Assembly (NCBI RefSeq): GCF_016612545.1
Contig: NZ_JAENRY010000072.1
Span: forward strand, 1 to 45,214
Direction of reading: 5' to 3'
DNA from: Streptomyces sp. MBT65
GTDB taxonomy: Bacteria > Actinomycetota > Actinomycetes > Streptomycetales > Streptomycetaceae
DNA length: 45,214 nt
The notes under the pieces were generated by a model. The model had not been told where the DNA came from. It searched no databases and saw only the letters and a program-made list of their open reading frames with translations. Below are positions 1 through 6,971 of the stretch, one piece after another. The first letter of the stretch is position 1. Each line of letters starts with the position of its first letter. Made by a program: the position numbers and the translations under genes.

Positions 1-102
1 GGGTTGGCGGGGTGAGCGGATGCCGTCCTCAGGGTGTCCGCCGACGTTATGGCGGGCCGTGACACCCGCACCAGAGGACGGTTCATCCATCTTCCGCGCC
101 CG

Positions 103-123
103 GGGTGGAGGAATCATCCACCC
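103..123 (-). terminator. Possible hairpin terminator
   Basis: A 7-bp perfect inverted repeat (GGGTGGA at 103-109, TCCACCC at 117-123) with a 7-nt loop lies 7 bp past the stop of the minus-strand gene at 130-681. There is no U-tract, as is usual in Streptomyces. The rest of 1-129 shows no convincing gene. Confidence 0.45.
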
Positions 124-129
124 AAGCTT

Positions 130-681
130 CTATTCGCTGTCGCTCGGGGCGTCCTCCGGTTCGGAGTCGGGGCCCTGGGCGCGGACCCGCTGGACGTGTT
201 CGAGGGAGTCGCGCAGTTCGGTGAGCCAGTCGTCGGTGTGGCGCTGGACGAGGCGGACGCACCAGGCGAGCGCGTCGCTGCGGCTGCGGGCCACTCCGGC
301 GGCGATGAGGGTGTCGAGGACCTGGCGCTCGGGCTGGCGCAGCCGGGTCATGACGGGGGCGGAGATGTGGGTGAACAGGGAGCGCTCCCCGGCACACTCC
401 ACGCCCCACGAGACCTTCCTGCGGAACCGGTGCTCGGCCTCGCGGGCGAGTGCGATCCGGGTCTCCCGGGTGCGCTCGCGGAACTCCTGGACCCGGCCCT
501 GGACCGCCGCCTCCTTCTCGGCGTCCGAGACGCCCTCGGCGAGCTTGGGCCCGGGGATGCGGCCGATGACGGTGATCTCCTCGCGGTCGACCGTGACCTC
601 GACCAACTCCTCGAACAGGTCGTCGGGCAGACGGCCGGTGAACCAGCCGCGAAGTTTCTCCTGCTGCTCTGTCGTAATCAT
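130..681 (-). CDS. Conserved-type hypothetical protein
   Basis: The product has 183 residues, is soluble, has no signal peptide or membrane segment, and is rich in charged residues. I do not recognise the family. The middle is strongly basic and helical (about residues 60-90, many Arg/Glu). The C-terminal half holds a stretch (about 125-150, with 'RSRSDALAWCVRLV') that looks like the second half of a ribbon-helix-helix or a helix-turn-helix, so DNA binding is possible but unproven. The tail is acidic (PDSEPEDAPSDSE). The ATG at 681 has no Shine-Dalgarno-like sequence upstream; an inverted repeat begins directly before it, so the message may be leaderless. The gene stands alone, with a hairpin after its stop. 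The coding call rests on codon-position GC and a plausible protein; opposing frames are shadows. Confidence 0.75.
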   Translation of the reverse strand: MITTEQQEKLRGWFTGRLPDDLFEELVEVTVDREEITVIGRIPGPKLAEGVSDAEKEAAVQGRVQEFRERTRETRIALAREAEHRFRRKVSWGVECAGERSLFTHISAPVMTRLRQPERQVLDTLIAAGVARSRSDALAWCVRLVQRHTDDWLTELRDSLEHVQRVRAQGPDSEPEDAPSDSE

Positions 682-695
682 GTAATGACGATTAC
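674..695 (-). promoter_or_regulatory. Inverted repeat at the start of the 130-681 gene
   Basis: GTAATC (674-679) and GATTAC (690-695) form an inverted repeat around the start codon at 679-681, and GTAAT/ATTAC (682-686/691-695) forms a nested one. This is AT-rich for the region and placed to act as an operator or a start-site structure. Inference only. Confidence 0.4.
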
Positions 696-1051
696 TCGCG
701 CACAGGACGAAAGCAAGGGGCTGCGGCGGAGTGCGCCGAGAGCTGAAGTGGAATGTTTCGGGACTGTTTCAGGACGATCCGCGAGCGGGGGTAAACCGGC
801 CATCCGGCCCGATCCGACGATCAAGAACCCCGTGGTTGCGGGGTTCGCACGTTCGAATTCTGTGACTTCACGCCACTGATTCAACACGCAAGGTTACTGA
901 AACCTGTGGGTGGGATGTGAGTTTCGGCGGCGGACTCGGCAGAGTGGCGCCCGCCGGTCCGGCACCGACCGAGCGGGACCGGCACCGACTCGAACCGATC
1001 CGTTGTCGATCGGTTCGTGATCGGTTCGTATCGAGCGGAAGGATGCACACA
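682..1051. other. 370-bp intergenic region with a hairpin
   Basis: This stretch separates the hypothetical gene from the protease inhibitor. It carries an 8-bp perfect hairpin, GAACCCCG (825-832) and CGGGGTTC (839-846) with a 6-nt loop, which could insulate the two divergent promoters. Further on are the repeats at 991-1028 described separately. I see no gene in it. Confidence 0.6.
991..1028 (+). promoter_or_regulatory. Triple 10-bp repeat upstream of the SSI-like gene
   Basis: CGAACCGATC (991-1000) is followed by its reverse complement GATCGGTTCG at 1008-1017 and again at 1019-1028. The two direct copies are 11 bp apart, one helical turn. The first pair can also form a 10-bp hairpin with a 7-nt loop in the 5' leader, about 35 nt before the start codon. 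Either an operator array or an mRNA structure is possible. Confidence 0.6.
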
Positions 1052-1489
1052 ATGCGGAACACCGCGCGCTGGGCAGCGACCCTGGGTCTGACGGCCACCG
1101 CCGTCTGCGGACCCCTGACCGGGTCGGCCCTCGCGGCCCACGGAGCCGGCCCGAACGCGCTCTACGCCCCGTCGGCCCTGGTGCTGACCATGGGCCACGG
1201 CGACGAAGCCGCCCTCGCCACACCGGAACGCGCCGTGACCCTCACCTGCGCGCCCACCTCCTCCGGCACCCATCCGGCCGCGGCTGACGCCTGCGCCGAA
1301 CTGCGCGGTGTCGGGGGCGACTTCGACGCCCTGACGGCCCGGCCCGACGTGCTCTGCAACAAGCTCTACCGCCCCGTCGTCGTCACGATCGACGGGGTGT
1401 GGCAGGGCAAGCGCGTCTCCTACGAGCGCGTCTTCTCCAACGAGTGCGTGAAGGACTCCTACGGATACGGAGGCGTCTTCACGTTCTGA
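1052..1489 (+). CDS. Subtilisin inhibitor-like secreted protease inhibitor (SSI family)
   Basis: A 145-residue precursor with a Sec signal peptide (about residues 1-29, ending SALA-A) and a mature SSI fold. The family hallmark 'DGVWQGKRVSYERVFSNEC' is present almost unchanged, and four mature cysteines (66, 81, 102, 132) match the two SSI disulfides. By alignment with SSI (C-P-M-V at the reactive site) the P1 residue is Lys104 and P1' is Leu105, which predicts a trypsin-like target rather than subtilisin; P2 is Asn instead of the usual Pro. The ATG at 1052 is preferred because GGAAGG (1037-1042) lies 9 nt upstream; the ATG at 1043 would abut it. S. coelicolor Sti1 is a related inhibitor (knowledge from memory). 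It acts outside the cell as a dimer in characterised members. Confidence 0.93.
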   Translation: MRNTARWAATLGLTATAVCGPLTGSALAAHGAGPNALYAPSALVLTMGHGDEAALATPERAVTLTCAPTSSGTHPAAADACAELRGVGGDFDALTARPDVLCNKLYRPVVVTIDGVWQGKRVSYERVFSNECVKDSYGYGGVFTF

Positions 1490-1511
1490 GAGACCGGGAC
1501 CGCACGGTCTC
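1490..1511 (+). terminator. Hairpin after the inhibitor gene
   Basis: GAGACCG (1490-1496) and CGGTCTC (1505-1511) form a 7-bp stem starting directly after the stop codon. The rest of 1512-1636 shows nothing else of note. Confidence 0.5.
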
Positions 1512-1636
1512 CGTGAGCAACAGGGAGGGTCCGTAGCTGGGGAGTGCGTGCCCCTGTCGCGGAGCACTGCGGTCCCGCATCAGGGGTCGGCCGGGCGGTG
1601 TGGGGTCGCCCGTGCCGGCCCCTGCCTCGTTCGTCG

Positions 1637-2014
1637 TCATCGCTGCCGCTCCGGCTCGGCGGGCAGGGCGCGCAGCGGCGGGAAGCGGCCGAACAGTCCG
1701 GAGGCGCGCAGCAGCCGGTCGATGCGCGGCCCGTCGGAGACGACGCGCAGCCGCCCGCCGCGCTCCCGGGCCCGTCGCTCGGCCCGGCACAGGGCACGCA
1801 GTCCCGAGCAGTCGAGGAACTCGACGGGCCGCAGGTCCACCAGGACGTCGGGCTCCGGGACCGCCGTCGCGGCGTCCAGGTGCTCGACCACGAAACCGGC
1901 CGTCGCCATGTCGATCTCCCCCGACACCTCGACCACCGTGAAGGGTCCCTGCGACCGGGTGCGGGCACAGGAGTTGGCCGTGGGACTGTCGCGTTCGTCC
2001 GCTTCCGCTGTCAT
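1637..2014 (-). CDS. STAS-domain anti-sigma factor antagonist
   Basis: A 125-residue single-domain STAS protein of the SpoIIAA/RsbV/BldG type. The core 'FTVVEVSGEIDMATA' gives the first strands, 'PDVLVDLRPVEFLDCSGL' contains the conserved phosphorylation loop, and the following helix 'RALCRAERRARERGG' is typical. In D-C-S-G the serine aligned with SpoIIAA Ser58 is kept, so switching by a kinase/phosphatase pair is expected. Known role of the family: the unphosphorylated form binds an anti-sigma factor and frees a sigma factor. No sigma or anti-sigma gene is adjacent. Two SpoIIE-type phosphatases lie 13-18 kb away and are possible partners, which is inference. A good ribosome site (GAGGTGGAG) precedes the ATG at 2014. 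Confidence 0.88.
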   Translation of the reverse strand: MTAEADERDSPTANSCARTRSQGPFTVVEVSGEIDMATAGFVVEHLDAATAVPEPDVLVDLRPVEFLDCSGLRALCRAERRARERGGRLRVVSDGPRIDRLLRASGLFGRFPPLRALPAEPERQR

Positions 2015-2166
2015 GGCCGCTCCACCTCGGCACGGGGCGCATTCGGTCTCGGTAGTTACCCCGGAGAAGCCCCGGGCATCCCCGACACGCCGCCCGCAAG
2101 ATCTGGTTCACTCGACATGGTGAATTTCGGTCCAGGGCATTGACTTGCCGGCCGCGAGAGGCCGAA

Positions 2167-2202
2167 GAGGGGCCGCCGTCTCCCTGCGGACGGCGGCCCC
2201 TC
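2167..2202 (-). terminator. Strong hairpin terminator
   Basis: A 14-bp perfect stem (2167-2180 with 2189-2202, core GGGGCCGCCGTC) and an 8-nt loop lie about 60 bp beyond the stop of the minus-strand MFS gene. It is the likely terminator of that gene and shields the STAS gene promoter. Confidence 0.8.
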
Positions 2203-2264
2203 GGTCTGTGCGGCTCGGGCTCAGGCCCGGCCTCGGCCTTGACTACGGCCTCGGGCGGGGCCGG

Positions 2265-3767
2265 TCACATGTGGACGACCGGTGCGGCGTCCGCGTCCTG
2301 CTGCGGGACCCCGCGACGGTAGAGCACGAGCGCGATCAGCGTGCCCGCGGCGAAGAAGCCCGCCGACCACCAGAACGCGGTGGTGTAGCTCTCGATCGTC
2401 GCCTGCGCCTGGACCAGCTTGCTGCGCGCGTCCTTCCCGGCGAGGTAGTCCGTCGCGGCGCTCGCGGCCAGCGTGTTCAGCAGCGCCGTGCCGATCGAAC
2501 CGCCCACCTGCTGCATGGCGTTGACCGTCGCCGAGGCGACACCCGCGTCCTCTGCGGCCACACCGCTCGTGGCGAGCTGCATCGCCGGCGGCATCACCAT
2601 GCCGAGGCCCGCGCCGATCACGATCAGCTGTGGCAGGACGTGCGTCGCGTAGGACGAGCCGACCCCGATGCCGGTCAGCCAGGCCATGCCGACCATGGCG
2701 ATGGCGAAGCCCAGCGGAATGACGACCTTCGGGCCGAGCCGCGGCACGAGCATCGTGGTGCCCACCTGTGCCATGACCATCAGGGCGCCGATCATCGGCA
2801 GGAAGGCGACACCGGTCTTGGTGGGGCTGAAGCCGAGGTTCAACTGGAGGTAGTAGGTGAGGAAGAGGAATACGCCGAACATGCCCGCACCGGTGATCAG
2901 CACGGCGAGGAACGAGGCCCCCCGATTGCGGTCGAGCAGGATGCGCAGCGGCAGCAGCGGGTGCTCGGCGCGGTTCTGCCACCAGACGAAGGCCGTCAGC
3001 AGCAGGGCGCCGGCGATCAGGAAGCCCCAGGTCTGCGGTGAACTCCAGTCGTGCGTCTCGGCGTTGGAGAAACCGTAGACGAGGGAGAACAGACCACCGG
3101 CGACCAGTACCGTGCCCGGCACGTCCAGCTTGGAGCCCGCCGCGTCACGGTGGTTGGAGAGCAGGATCCAGCCGCCCGCGAAGGCGACGAACGCGATGGC
3201 GACGTTCACATAGAGCGTCCAGCGCCAGTCGAAGGCGTCGGTCAGCACCCCGCCGAGCAGCAGACCCACCGCACCACCGGCGCCGGCGATCGCGCCGTAG
3301 ACGCTGAACGCCCTGGCGCGCTCACGGGCGTCGGTGAAGGTCGTGTTGAGCAGGGAGAGCGCGGCCGGCGCGAGCAGCGCGCCCGCGACACCCTGGAGGG
3401 CGCGTGCGGTGACCAGCATCCCGAAGCTGTTGGCGGCACCGCCGAGGGCGGAGGCGCCGGCGAATCCGACGACGCCGACGAGGAAGGCGGTCTTGCGGCC
3501 GAACAGGTCGGCGATCCGGCCGCCGAGCAGCAGCAGGGAGGCGAACGCCAGGGCGTACGCGGTGACGATCCACTGCCGGTTGCCGTCGGAGAACCCGAGG
3601 TCCTTCTGGGCCGACGGGAGGGCGATGTTCACGATGGTGGCGTCGAGGACCACCATCAGCTGCGCTACGGCGACGGTTGCGAGGATCCACCACCGCTTGG
3701 AGGAGGACGTCGGTTGCGCCTCCGTGACACCCGGCTGGGTGCCTTCGGTCAGAGTCTTCTGGGACAT
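2265..3767 (-). CDS. MFS drug efflux transporter, DHA2 (EmrB/QacA) type
   Basis: The product has 500 residues with about 14 predicted membrane helices, the usual DHA2 length. The first helix 'AVAQLMVVLDATIVNIALP' carries the D-x-T/V-x-V-N-x-A-L-P motif of this family. Motif A is 'LGGRIADLFGRK' and the antiporter motif C is near 'YGAIAGAGGAVGLLLGGVL'. The N-terminal 25 residues are cytoplasmic and polar. Members export hydrophobic drugs or secondary metabolites using the proton gradient; the substrate here cannot be read. It is divergent from an alpha/beta hydrolase gene, and the shared 123-bp intergenic region contains two related inverted repeats (3813-3827 and 3850-3875), so coordinated repression by a TetR-like protein is likely. 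The ATG at 3767 was chosen as the only start near this length. Confidence 0.93.
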   Translation of the reverse strand: MSQKTLTEGTQPGVTEAQPTSSSKRWWILATVAVAQLMVVLDATIVNIALPSAQKDLGFSDGNRQWIVTAYALAFASLLLLGGRIADLFGRKTAFLVGVVGFAGASALGGAANSFGMLVTARALQGVAGALLAPAALSLLNTTFTDARERARAFSVYGAIAGAGGAVGLLLGGVLTDAFDWRWTLYVNVAIAFVAFAGGWILLSNHRDAAGSKLDVPGTVLVAGGLFSLVYGFSNAETHDWSSPQTWGFLIAGALLLTAFVWWQNRAEHPLLPLRILLDRNRGASFLAVLITGAGMFGVFLFLTYYLQLNLGFSPTKTGVAFLPMIGALMVMAQVGTTMLVPRLGPKVVIPLGFAIAMVGMAWLTGIGVGSSYATHVLPQLIVIGAGLGMVMPPAMQLATSGVAAEDAGVASATVNAMQQVGGSIGTALLNTLAASAATDYLAGKDARSKLVQAQATIESYTTAFWWSAGFFAAGTLIALVLYRRGVPQQDADAAPVVHM

Positions 3768-3812
3768 CGGGAACCACTCCAGGGAAGTCGTTCAGGGTTT
3801 ACCAAAACGTAA

Positions 3813-3827
3813 ACGAAACGGTTTCGT
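3813..3827. promoter_or_regulatory. Putative operator 1, ACGAAAC-G-GTTTCGT
   Basis: Perfect 7-bp arms around one central base, in the intergenic region between the divergent MFS and hydrolase genes. It shares the half-site CGAAAC with the second repeat at 3850-3875. The size and symmetry fit a TetR-family operator. Confidence 0.65.
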
Positions 3828-3849
3828 ACACATCGAGACTAGAGCACTT

Positions 3850-3875
3850 TCAGCGAAACGGCAACGTTTCGCTGA
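3850..3875. promoter_or_regulatory. Putative operator 2, CAGCGAAACG-gcaa-CGTTTCGCTG
   Basis: A perfect inverted repeat with 11-bp arms (3850-3860 and 3865-3875) and a 4-nt spacer, ending 15 bp before the hydrolase ATG. It would cover the transcription start or leader of the plus-strand gene. It shares the CGAAACG half-site with the repeat at 3813-3827. Confidence 0.7.
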
Positions 3876-3890
3876 GGACGGGGAGCAGAC

Positions 3891-4781
3891 ATGCGCAGTG
3901 GCGTGTTCGAGGTCGACGGGGCCGGGCTGTACTACGAGGTACGCGGTACCGGCCCGGCGCTGTTGCTGATCAGCGGGGCCGGGGGAGACGCCGGCTACTA
4001 CACCGGAATCGCCGAGATCCTTTCCGACGCATTCATGGTGATCTCGTACGACCGACGCGGCAACTCGCGCAGTTCCGGCAGGTCAGGGGCGCCCATGAGC
4101 CTCGCCGTGCAGGCGGCCGACGCCCGGGCGCTCATCGCCGGCCTCGCCGACGGGCGGGCGCTGGTGTTCGGCAACAGCGGGGGCGCGGTCATCGGCCTCA
4201 CGCTGGCCGCGCTGCACTCGGAGATGCTGGAGGGTCTCGTCGCCCATGAGCCGCCCGCGGTGAACGTCCTGCCCGACGGCGACCCCGGGCGCGGCTTCTT
4301 CGCCGAACTGGCCGCGCTGTACGAGCAGGGTGGGGCACCCGCGGCCGGGCGCCGGTTCGGGGAGACGACGCGCGGCGAGGGGACGTACCGCTGGCCCGCC
4401 GACCTCTGGAAGCGGTTCCTCGGGAACCAGGACCACCTCTTCGGTACGGAGTGGCCGGGCTTCGCCGGTTTCCGGCCCGACGAGACCGCGCTCAAGTCGG
4501 TGCCGTTTCCCGTGGTGTTGGGGGCGGGAGCGGAGGACCGCGGTACGTACTACGCCCGGCCGTCGATCGAGATCGCCCGGCGGATCGGGGTGCCGTGGGT
4601 CGAATTCCCCGGCATCCACATGGAGTTCCTGCGCAACCCCGGGCAATTCGCTGCGGCGGTACGGGTGTTGGCGACCCAGATGCACAGCCGCGACGGTGAC
4701 CTCCCTGAACTGTGGGAGGGGTCGGCTCAGTTTGAGCCGAGCAGCTCCGCGACCAACACCCGCCGCAGCCAGGTCCGGTAG
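3891..4781 (+). CDS. Alpha/beta hydrolase
   Basis: The product has 296 residues with the alpha/beta-hydrolase fold. The oxyanion strand is 'ALLLISGAGGDAGYY', the 'YDRRGNSRS' strand follows, and the nucleophile elbow is 'VFGNSGG' with Ser as nucleophile. An Asp near 'GAEDRGTYYARP' and the His in 'FPGIHMEFL' complete a plausible triad. It is cytoplasmic, with no signal peptide. The substrate is unknown; esterase, lactonase or dienelactone-like activity are possible. The gene is divergent from a drug pump with shared operators, so it may inactivate or modify the same compound that the pump exports (inference). Its last 55 bp overlap the convergent TetR gene. The C-terminal residues after about 270 look like an extension beyond the fold. 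Confidence 0.88.
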   Translation: MRSGVFEVDGAGLYYEVRGTGPALLLISGAGGDAGYYTGIAEILSDAFMVISYDRRGNSRSSGRSGAPMSLAVQAADARALIAGLADGRALVFGNSGGAVIGLTLAALHSEMLEGLVAHEPPAVNVLPDGDPGRGFFAELAALYEQGGAPAAGRRFGETTRGEGTYRWPADLWKRFLGNQDHLFGTEWPGFAGFRPDETALKSVPFPVVLGAGAEDRGTYYARPSIEIARRIGVPWVEFPGIHMEFLRNPGQFAAAVRVLATQMHSRDGDLPELWEGSAQFEPSSSATNTRRSQVR

Positions 4782-5404
4782 GCGTCGCTCGTCCAACCCC
4801 GGTGCCTGCGCAGGAGTTGGTGCATGTGTGGTGACGCCAGGGCGTAGAGCGTGTCGGCGGCGGTGCGCGCGTCGAGGCCCGGGCGGAGGGCTCCGCGCTC
4901 CTCAAGTGCCGTGGTCAGGGCCAGATGTACGCCGTACGTCGCCTCGGCTCCGGCGTCCGCGGACGCCCGCATGTCCGGGTCCGCGCCGGCCGCCTCGACG
5001 GTCACCATGATCAAGTCACCGGCGCGCTCCAGCAGTTCGGTGATCTGGCCGACGGTACGGCCGATCGCGCGCTCGGGGTCGGTCTCGTCCCGGATCGCCA
5101 GGGTCTCGGGGCGCTCGGGGACGGCGACCGGCTCCTCGTCACCGGCGATCGCGACGCCCAGGGTGTGTCCGAACAGTGCGGCCTTGGTGGGGAACGCGTC
5201 GTACAGCGTGCGCTCGCCGACACCGGCCAGCGCCGCGACCTCCTTCATGCGGGTGCCCGTGTACCCCTTCTCCGTGAACAGCCGCGCGGCCGCCTCCCGG
5301 ATGCGGGCGCGGGTCGCCGCTGCCGCCTCGGCGCGCTTGGCCGAGCGGTAGGGCCGCGTCTGGCGGCTCTTCCGGTCGCTCTTCTGGTTGACGGGGTCGG
5401 ACAT
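4727..5404 (-). CDS. TetR-family transcriptional regulator
   Basis: The product has 225 residues. After a basic polar N-terminus of about 30 residues comes the TetR HTH domain: 'TRARIREAAARLFTEKGYTGTRMKEVAALAGVGERTLYDAFPTKAALF', very typical of the family. The C-terminal ligand domain is unclassified. I place the start at the ATG at 5404, where homology-like sequence begins; no purine-rich ribosome site lies upstream on this strand, so the transcript may be leaderless. It is divergent from a VOC protein gene, and an inverted repeat at 5430-5444 sits between them, which makes autoregulation and control of the VOC gene the simplest model. It could also act on the repeats near 3813-3875, but those half-sites are different. 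Confidence 0.9.
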   Translation of the reverse strand: MSDPVNQKSDRKSRQTRPYRSAKRAEAAAATRARIREAAARLFTEKGYTGTRMKEVAALAGVGERTLYDAFPTKAALFGHTLGVAIAGDEEPVAVPERPETLAIRDETDPERAIGRTVGQITELLERAGDLIMVTVEAAGADPDMRASADAGAEATYGVHLALTTALEERGALRPGLDARTAADTLYALASPHMHQLLRRHRGWTSDAYRTWLRRVLVAELLGSN

Positions 5405-5421
5405 GGGGAGGAGTCTAGAAG

Positions 5422-5452
5422 GAAATCGTCGCAGTGGTACTGCGGTGAAATC
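5422..5452. promoter_or_regulatory. Putative TetR operator between divergent genes
   Basis: CGCAGT (5430-5435) and ACTGCG (5439-5444) form perfect 6-bp arms around GGT. The palindrome is flanked symmetrically by a direct repeat GAAATC at 5422-5427 and 5447-5452. It lies between the TetR start and the VOC gene. Confidence 0.6.
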
Positions 5453-5492
5453 AGTCAAGGCGATCATCGGGGCGATGAGGAGTGTGGGTGCC

Positions 5493-5930
5493 ATGCCGGA
5501 ACTCGTCGGAATCCACCACGTGAAGCTGCCCGTCACCGATCTCGACCGCTCGCGCGACTGGTACGGACGCGTCCTCGGTTTCAAGGTCACCCACGAGTTC
5601 CCGGACGCGGAAGGCGTCGTGCGCGGGGTGGCGGGGGAGGTGCCGGGACTCGGCGACGCGATGCTCTGTCTGCGCGTCAACTCCCAGGCGGTGCACGGCT
5701 GTCAGGGCTTCGACCCGGTCAGCTTCGGAGTCCGGGACCGTGCCGACGTCGAGGCGTGGGCTGCTCATCTCGACACCCTCGGTATCCCGCACTCGCCGGT
5801 CATCGAGGCCTCGATCGGCTGGCTGCTCGTGTTCAACGACCCCGACGGCCTCGACCTGCATCTGTACAGCTGGGCGGCGCACGGGGTGGATCACGAGGGC
5901 GTCCCCGGGTACGGCCGCCCGGTGTCCTGA
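5493..5930 (+). CDS. VOC/glyoxalase-superfamily protein
   Basis: The product has 145 residues and is a compact vicinal-oxygen-chelate protein with two beta-alpha-beta-beta-beta modules. It begins 'MPELVGIHHVKLPVTDLDRSRDWYGRVLGF', the standard first module with a metal-ligand His, and ends with 'GWLLVFNDPDGLDLHLYSW', the standard second module. Family members include glyoxalase I, ring-cleaving dioxygenases and drug-binding resistance proteins; nothing here decides between them. The ATG at 5493 is preferred because GAGGAG (5477-5482) is 10 nt upstream and the homologous region starts there; longer in-frame starts exist at 5475 and 5388. The neighbouring divergent TetR gene probably regulates it. 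Confidence 0.87.
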   Translation: MPELVGIHHVKLPVTDLDRSRDWYGRVLGFKVTHEFPDAEGVVRGVAGEVPGLGDAMLCLRVNSQAVHGCQGFDPVSFGVRDRADVEAWAAHLDTLGIPHSPVIEASIGWLLVFNDPDGLDLHLYSWAAHGVDHEGVPGYGRPVS

Positions 5931-5995
5931 GCGGCGCGCGCGGCTGTCTGGGCGGGGCGCGCGGCCGCCTGAGCGGGTCACGATGTGTCCATGCC

Positions 5996-6029
5996 TTGAC
6001 CGGCATATAACAGCAGAGGCATATTGGAG
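5996..6029 (+). promoter_or_regulatory. Putative promoter with GGCATAT direct repeats (arsR-type gene)
   Basis: TTGACC (5996-6001) and CATATT (6020-6025) are 18 bp apart. GGCATAT occurs at 6002-6008 and 6018-6024, so the second copy covers the -10. A start point about 7 bp beyond the -10 would fall on or next to the ATG at 6032, though GGAG at 6026-6029 could serve as a ribosome site if transcription began upstream. The repeats are candidate ArsR autoregulatory sites. Confidence 0.5.
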
Positions 6030-6031
6030 CC

Positions 6032-6376
6032 ATGTCCGACGCCTCGCTCTGGACCGCCCTCGCCGATCCCCACCGGCGGGCCATCGTCGCCCTGCTCCTG
6101 GAGCGGCCCCGGCCCGTCGGCGAGATAGGGGAGGCCTGCGGTCTGAGCCAGCCGAGCACGTCGAAGCACCTGCGCGTGCTGCGGGACGCGGGCCTGGTCC
6201 GCGTACGGCAGGACGCGCAGCGCCGCGTCTACGCCCTCGATCCCGGCCCGATCGCCGAGCTCGACGCCTGGCTCGCCCCCTACCGCGAGCTGTGGAACCG
6301 CAGCCTGGACAGGTTGGGCCGACGCCTCGACGAGACGTCGCAGGACGACACCCCGCACCCCACCCCGAAGGACTGA
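6032..6376 (+). CDS. ArsR-family winged-helix regulator
   Basis: The product has 114 residues. The winged helix is clear: 'LADPHRRAIVALLLERPRPVGEIGEACGLSQPSTSKHLRVLRDAGLVRVRQDAQRRVYAL', where 'QPSTSKHLRVL' is the recognition helix. No cysteine pair of the metal-sensing kind is present, so this belongs to the metal-independent subgroup usually paired with SRPBCC/AHSA1 proteins. The next gene, 6 bp downstream, is exactly such a protein, so the two form an operon. In related pairs the regulator represses its own operon. The promoter region carries direct repeats that fit autoregulation. Confidence 0.92.
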   Translation: MSDASLWTALADPHRRAIVALLLERPRPVGEIGEACGLSQPSTSKHLRVLRDAGLVRVRQDAQRRVYALDPGPIAELDAWLAPYRELWNRSLDRLGRRLDETSQDDTPHPTPKD

Positions 6377-6382
6377 TCCACC

Positions 6383-6910
6383 ATGTCCGTCGACCTCACC
6401 GGCACATACCTGACCCTGGACGACGGCCGCCCCGCCGTCCGGTTCAGCCGCACCTACGACCAACCCCGCGACCGCGTCTGGCAGTTCGTGACCGACCCGG
6501 ACGAACTCACCCAGTGGTTCCCCTCCCGCGCCGAGTTCGAACTGCGCCCCGGAGGCACGGTCACCTTCAGCGGCGACCCGAACATGCCGGAGTCGACCGG
6601 CCGTGTCCTCGCCGTCGACGCACCCCGGCATCTCTCCTTCGCATGGGGCGGCGACGAGCTGCACTTCGACCTGGAGGAGGTCGAGGAGAAGCGCACCCGC
6701 TTCACCCTCACCAACGTCCTGAGCGCCGAGGACACCGCGTCCCGCAACGGCGCCGGCTGGGAGGTCTGCCTCGGCGCCCTGGACGCGAAGGCCCGCGGCG
6801 AGCGTGTGGAGGGGCCGCACACGGGTGCCGGTGCGCCCTGGAAGGTGTTCTACGACGGGTACTTGGCGGCCGGGGTCCCCTCAGGTGCGCCCGTGCCGGG
6901 CCTGGACTGA
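6383..6910 (+). CDS. SRPBCC (AHSA1/CalC-type) protein
   Basis: The product has 175 residues. The START-like fold is shown by 'FSRTYDQPRDRVWQFVTDPDELTQWFP' near residues 20-50, 'GGTVTF' and 'PRHLSFAWGG' strands, and the closing helix 'GWEVCLGALDAKARGE'. These proteins bind hydrophobic ligands or act as self-sacrifice resistance proteins (CalC). The gene is co-transcribed with the upstream arsR-type gene; the pairing is common in actinobacteria. The last 20 residues are Gly/Pro-rich and outside the fold. Ligand unknown. Confidence 0.88.
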   Translation: MSVDLTGTYLTLDDGRPAVRFSRTYDQPRDRVWQFVTDPDELTQWFPSRAEFELRPGGTVTFSGDPNMPESTGRVLAVDAPRHLSFAWGGDELHFDLEEVEEKRTRFTLTNVLSAEDTASRNGAGWEVCLGALDAKARGERVEGPHTGAGAPWKVFYDGYLAAGVPSGAPVPGLD

Positions 6911-6971
6911 CGCATCCCGGGCCTGGACCCGCCGGTCACGTCGACCGAGCCATCACACCGACACCGGCCCG

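Noticed and set aside
839..880. A T-arm-like stretch (GTTCGAATTC) near 849-860 after a hairpin, and a CCA-like end, hinting at a tRNA fragment or attachment site
   Set aside because: The supposed T-stem does not pair (GCACG against TCTGT), no acceptor, D or anticodon stems fit, and no integrase is nearby.
2145..3041. Plus-strand frames opposite the MFS gene
   Set aside because: They are antisense shadows with no membrane or domain pattern.
4330..5010. Long plus-strand frame across the hydrolase end and TetR gene
   Set aside because: It is an out-of-frame shadow rich in Arg, Pro and Gly with no recognisable motif.
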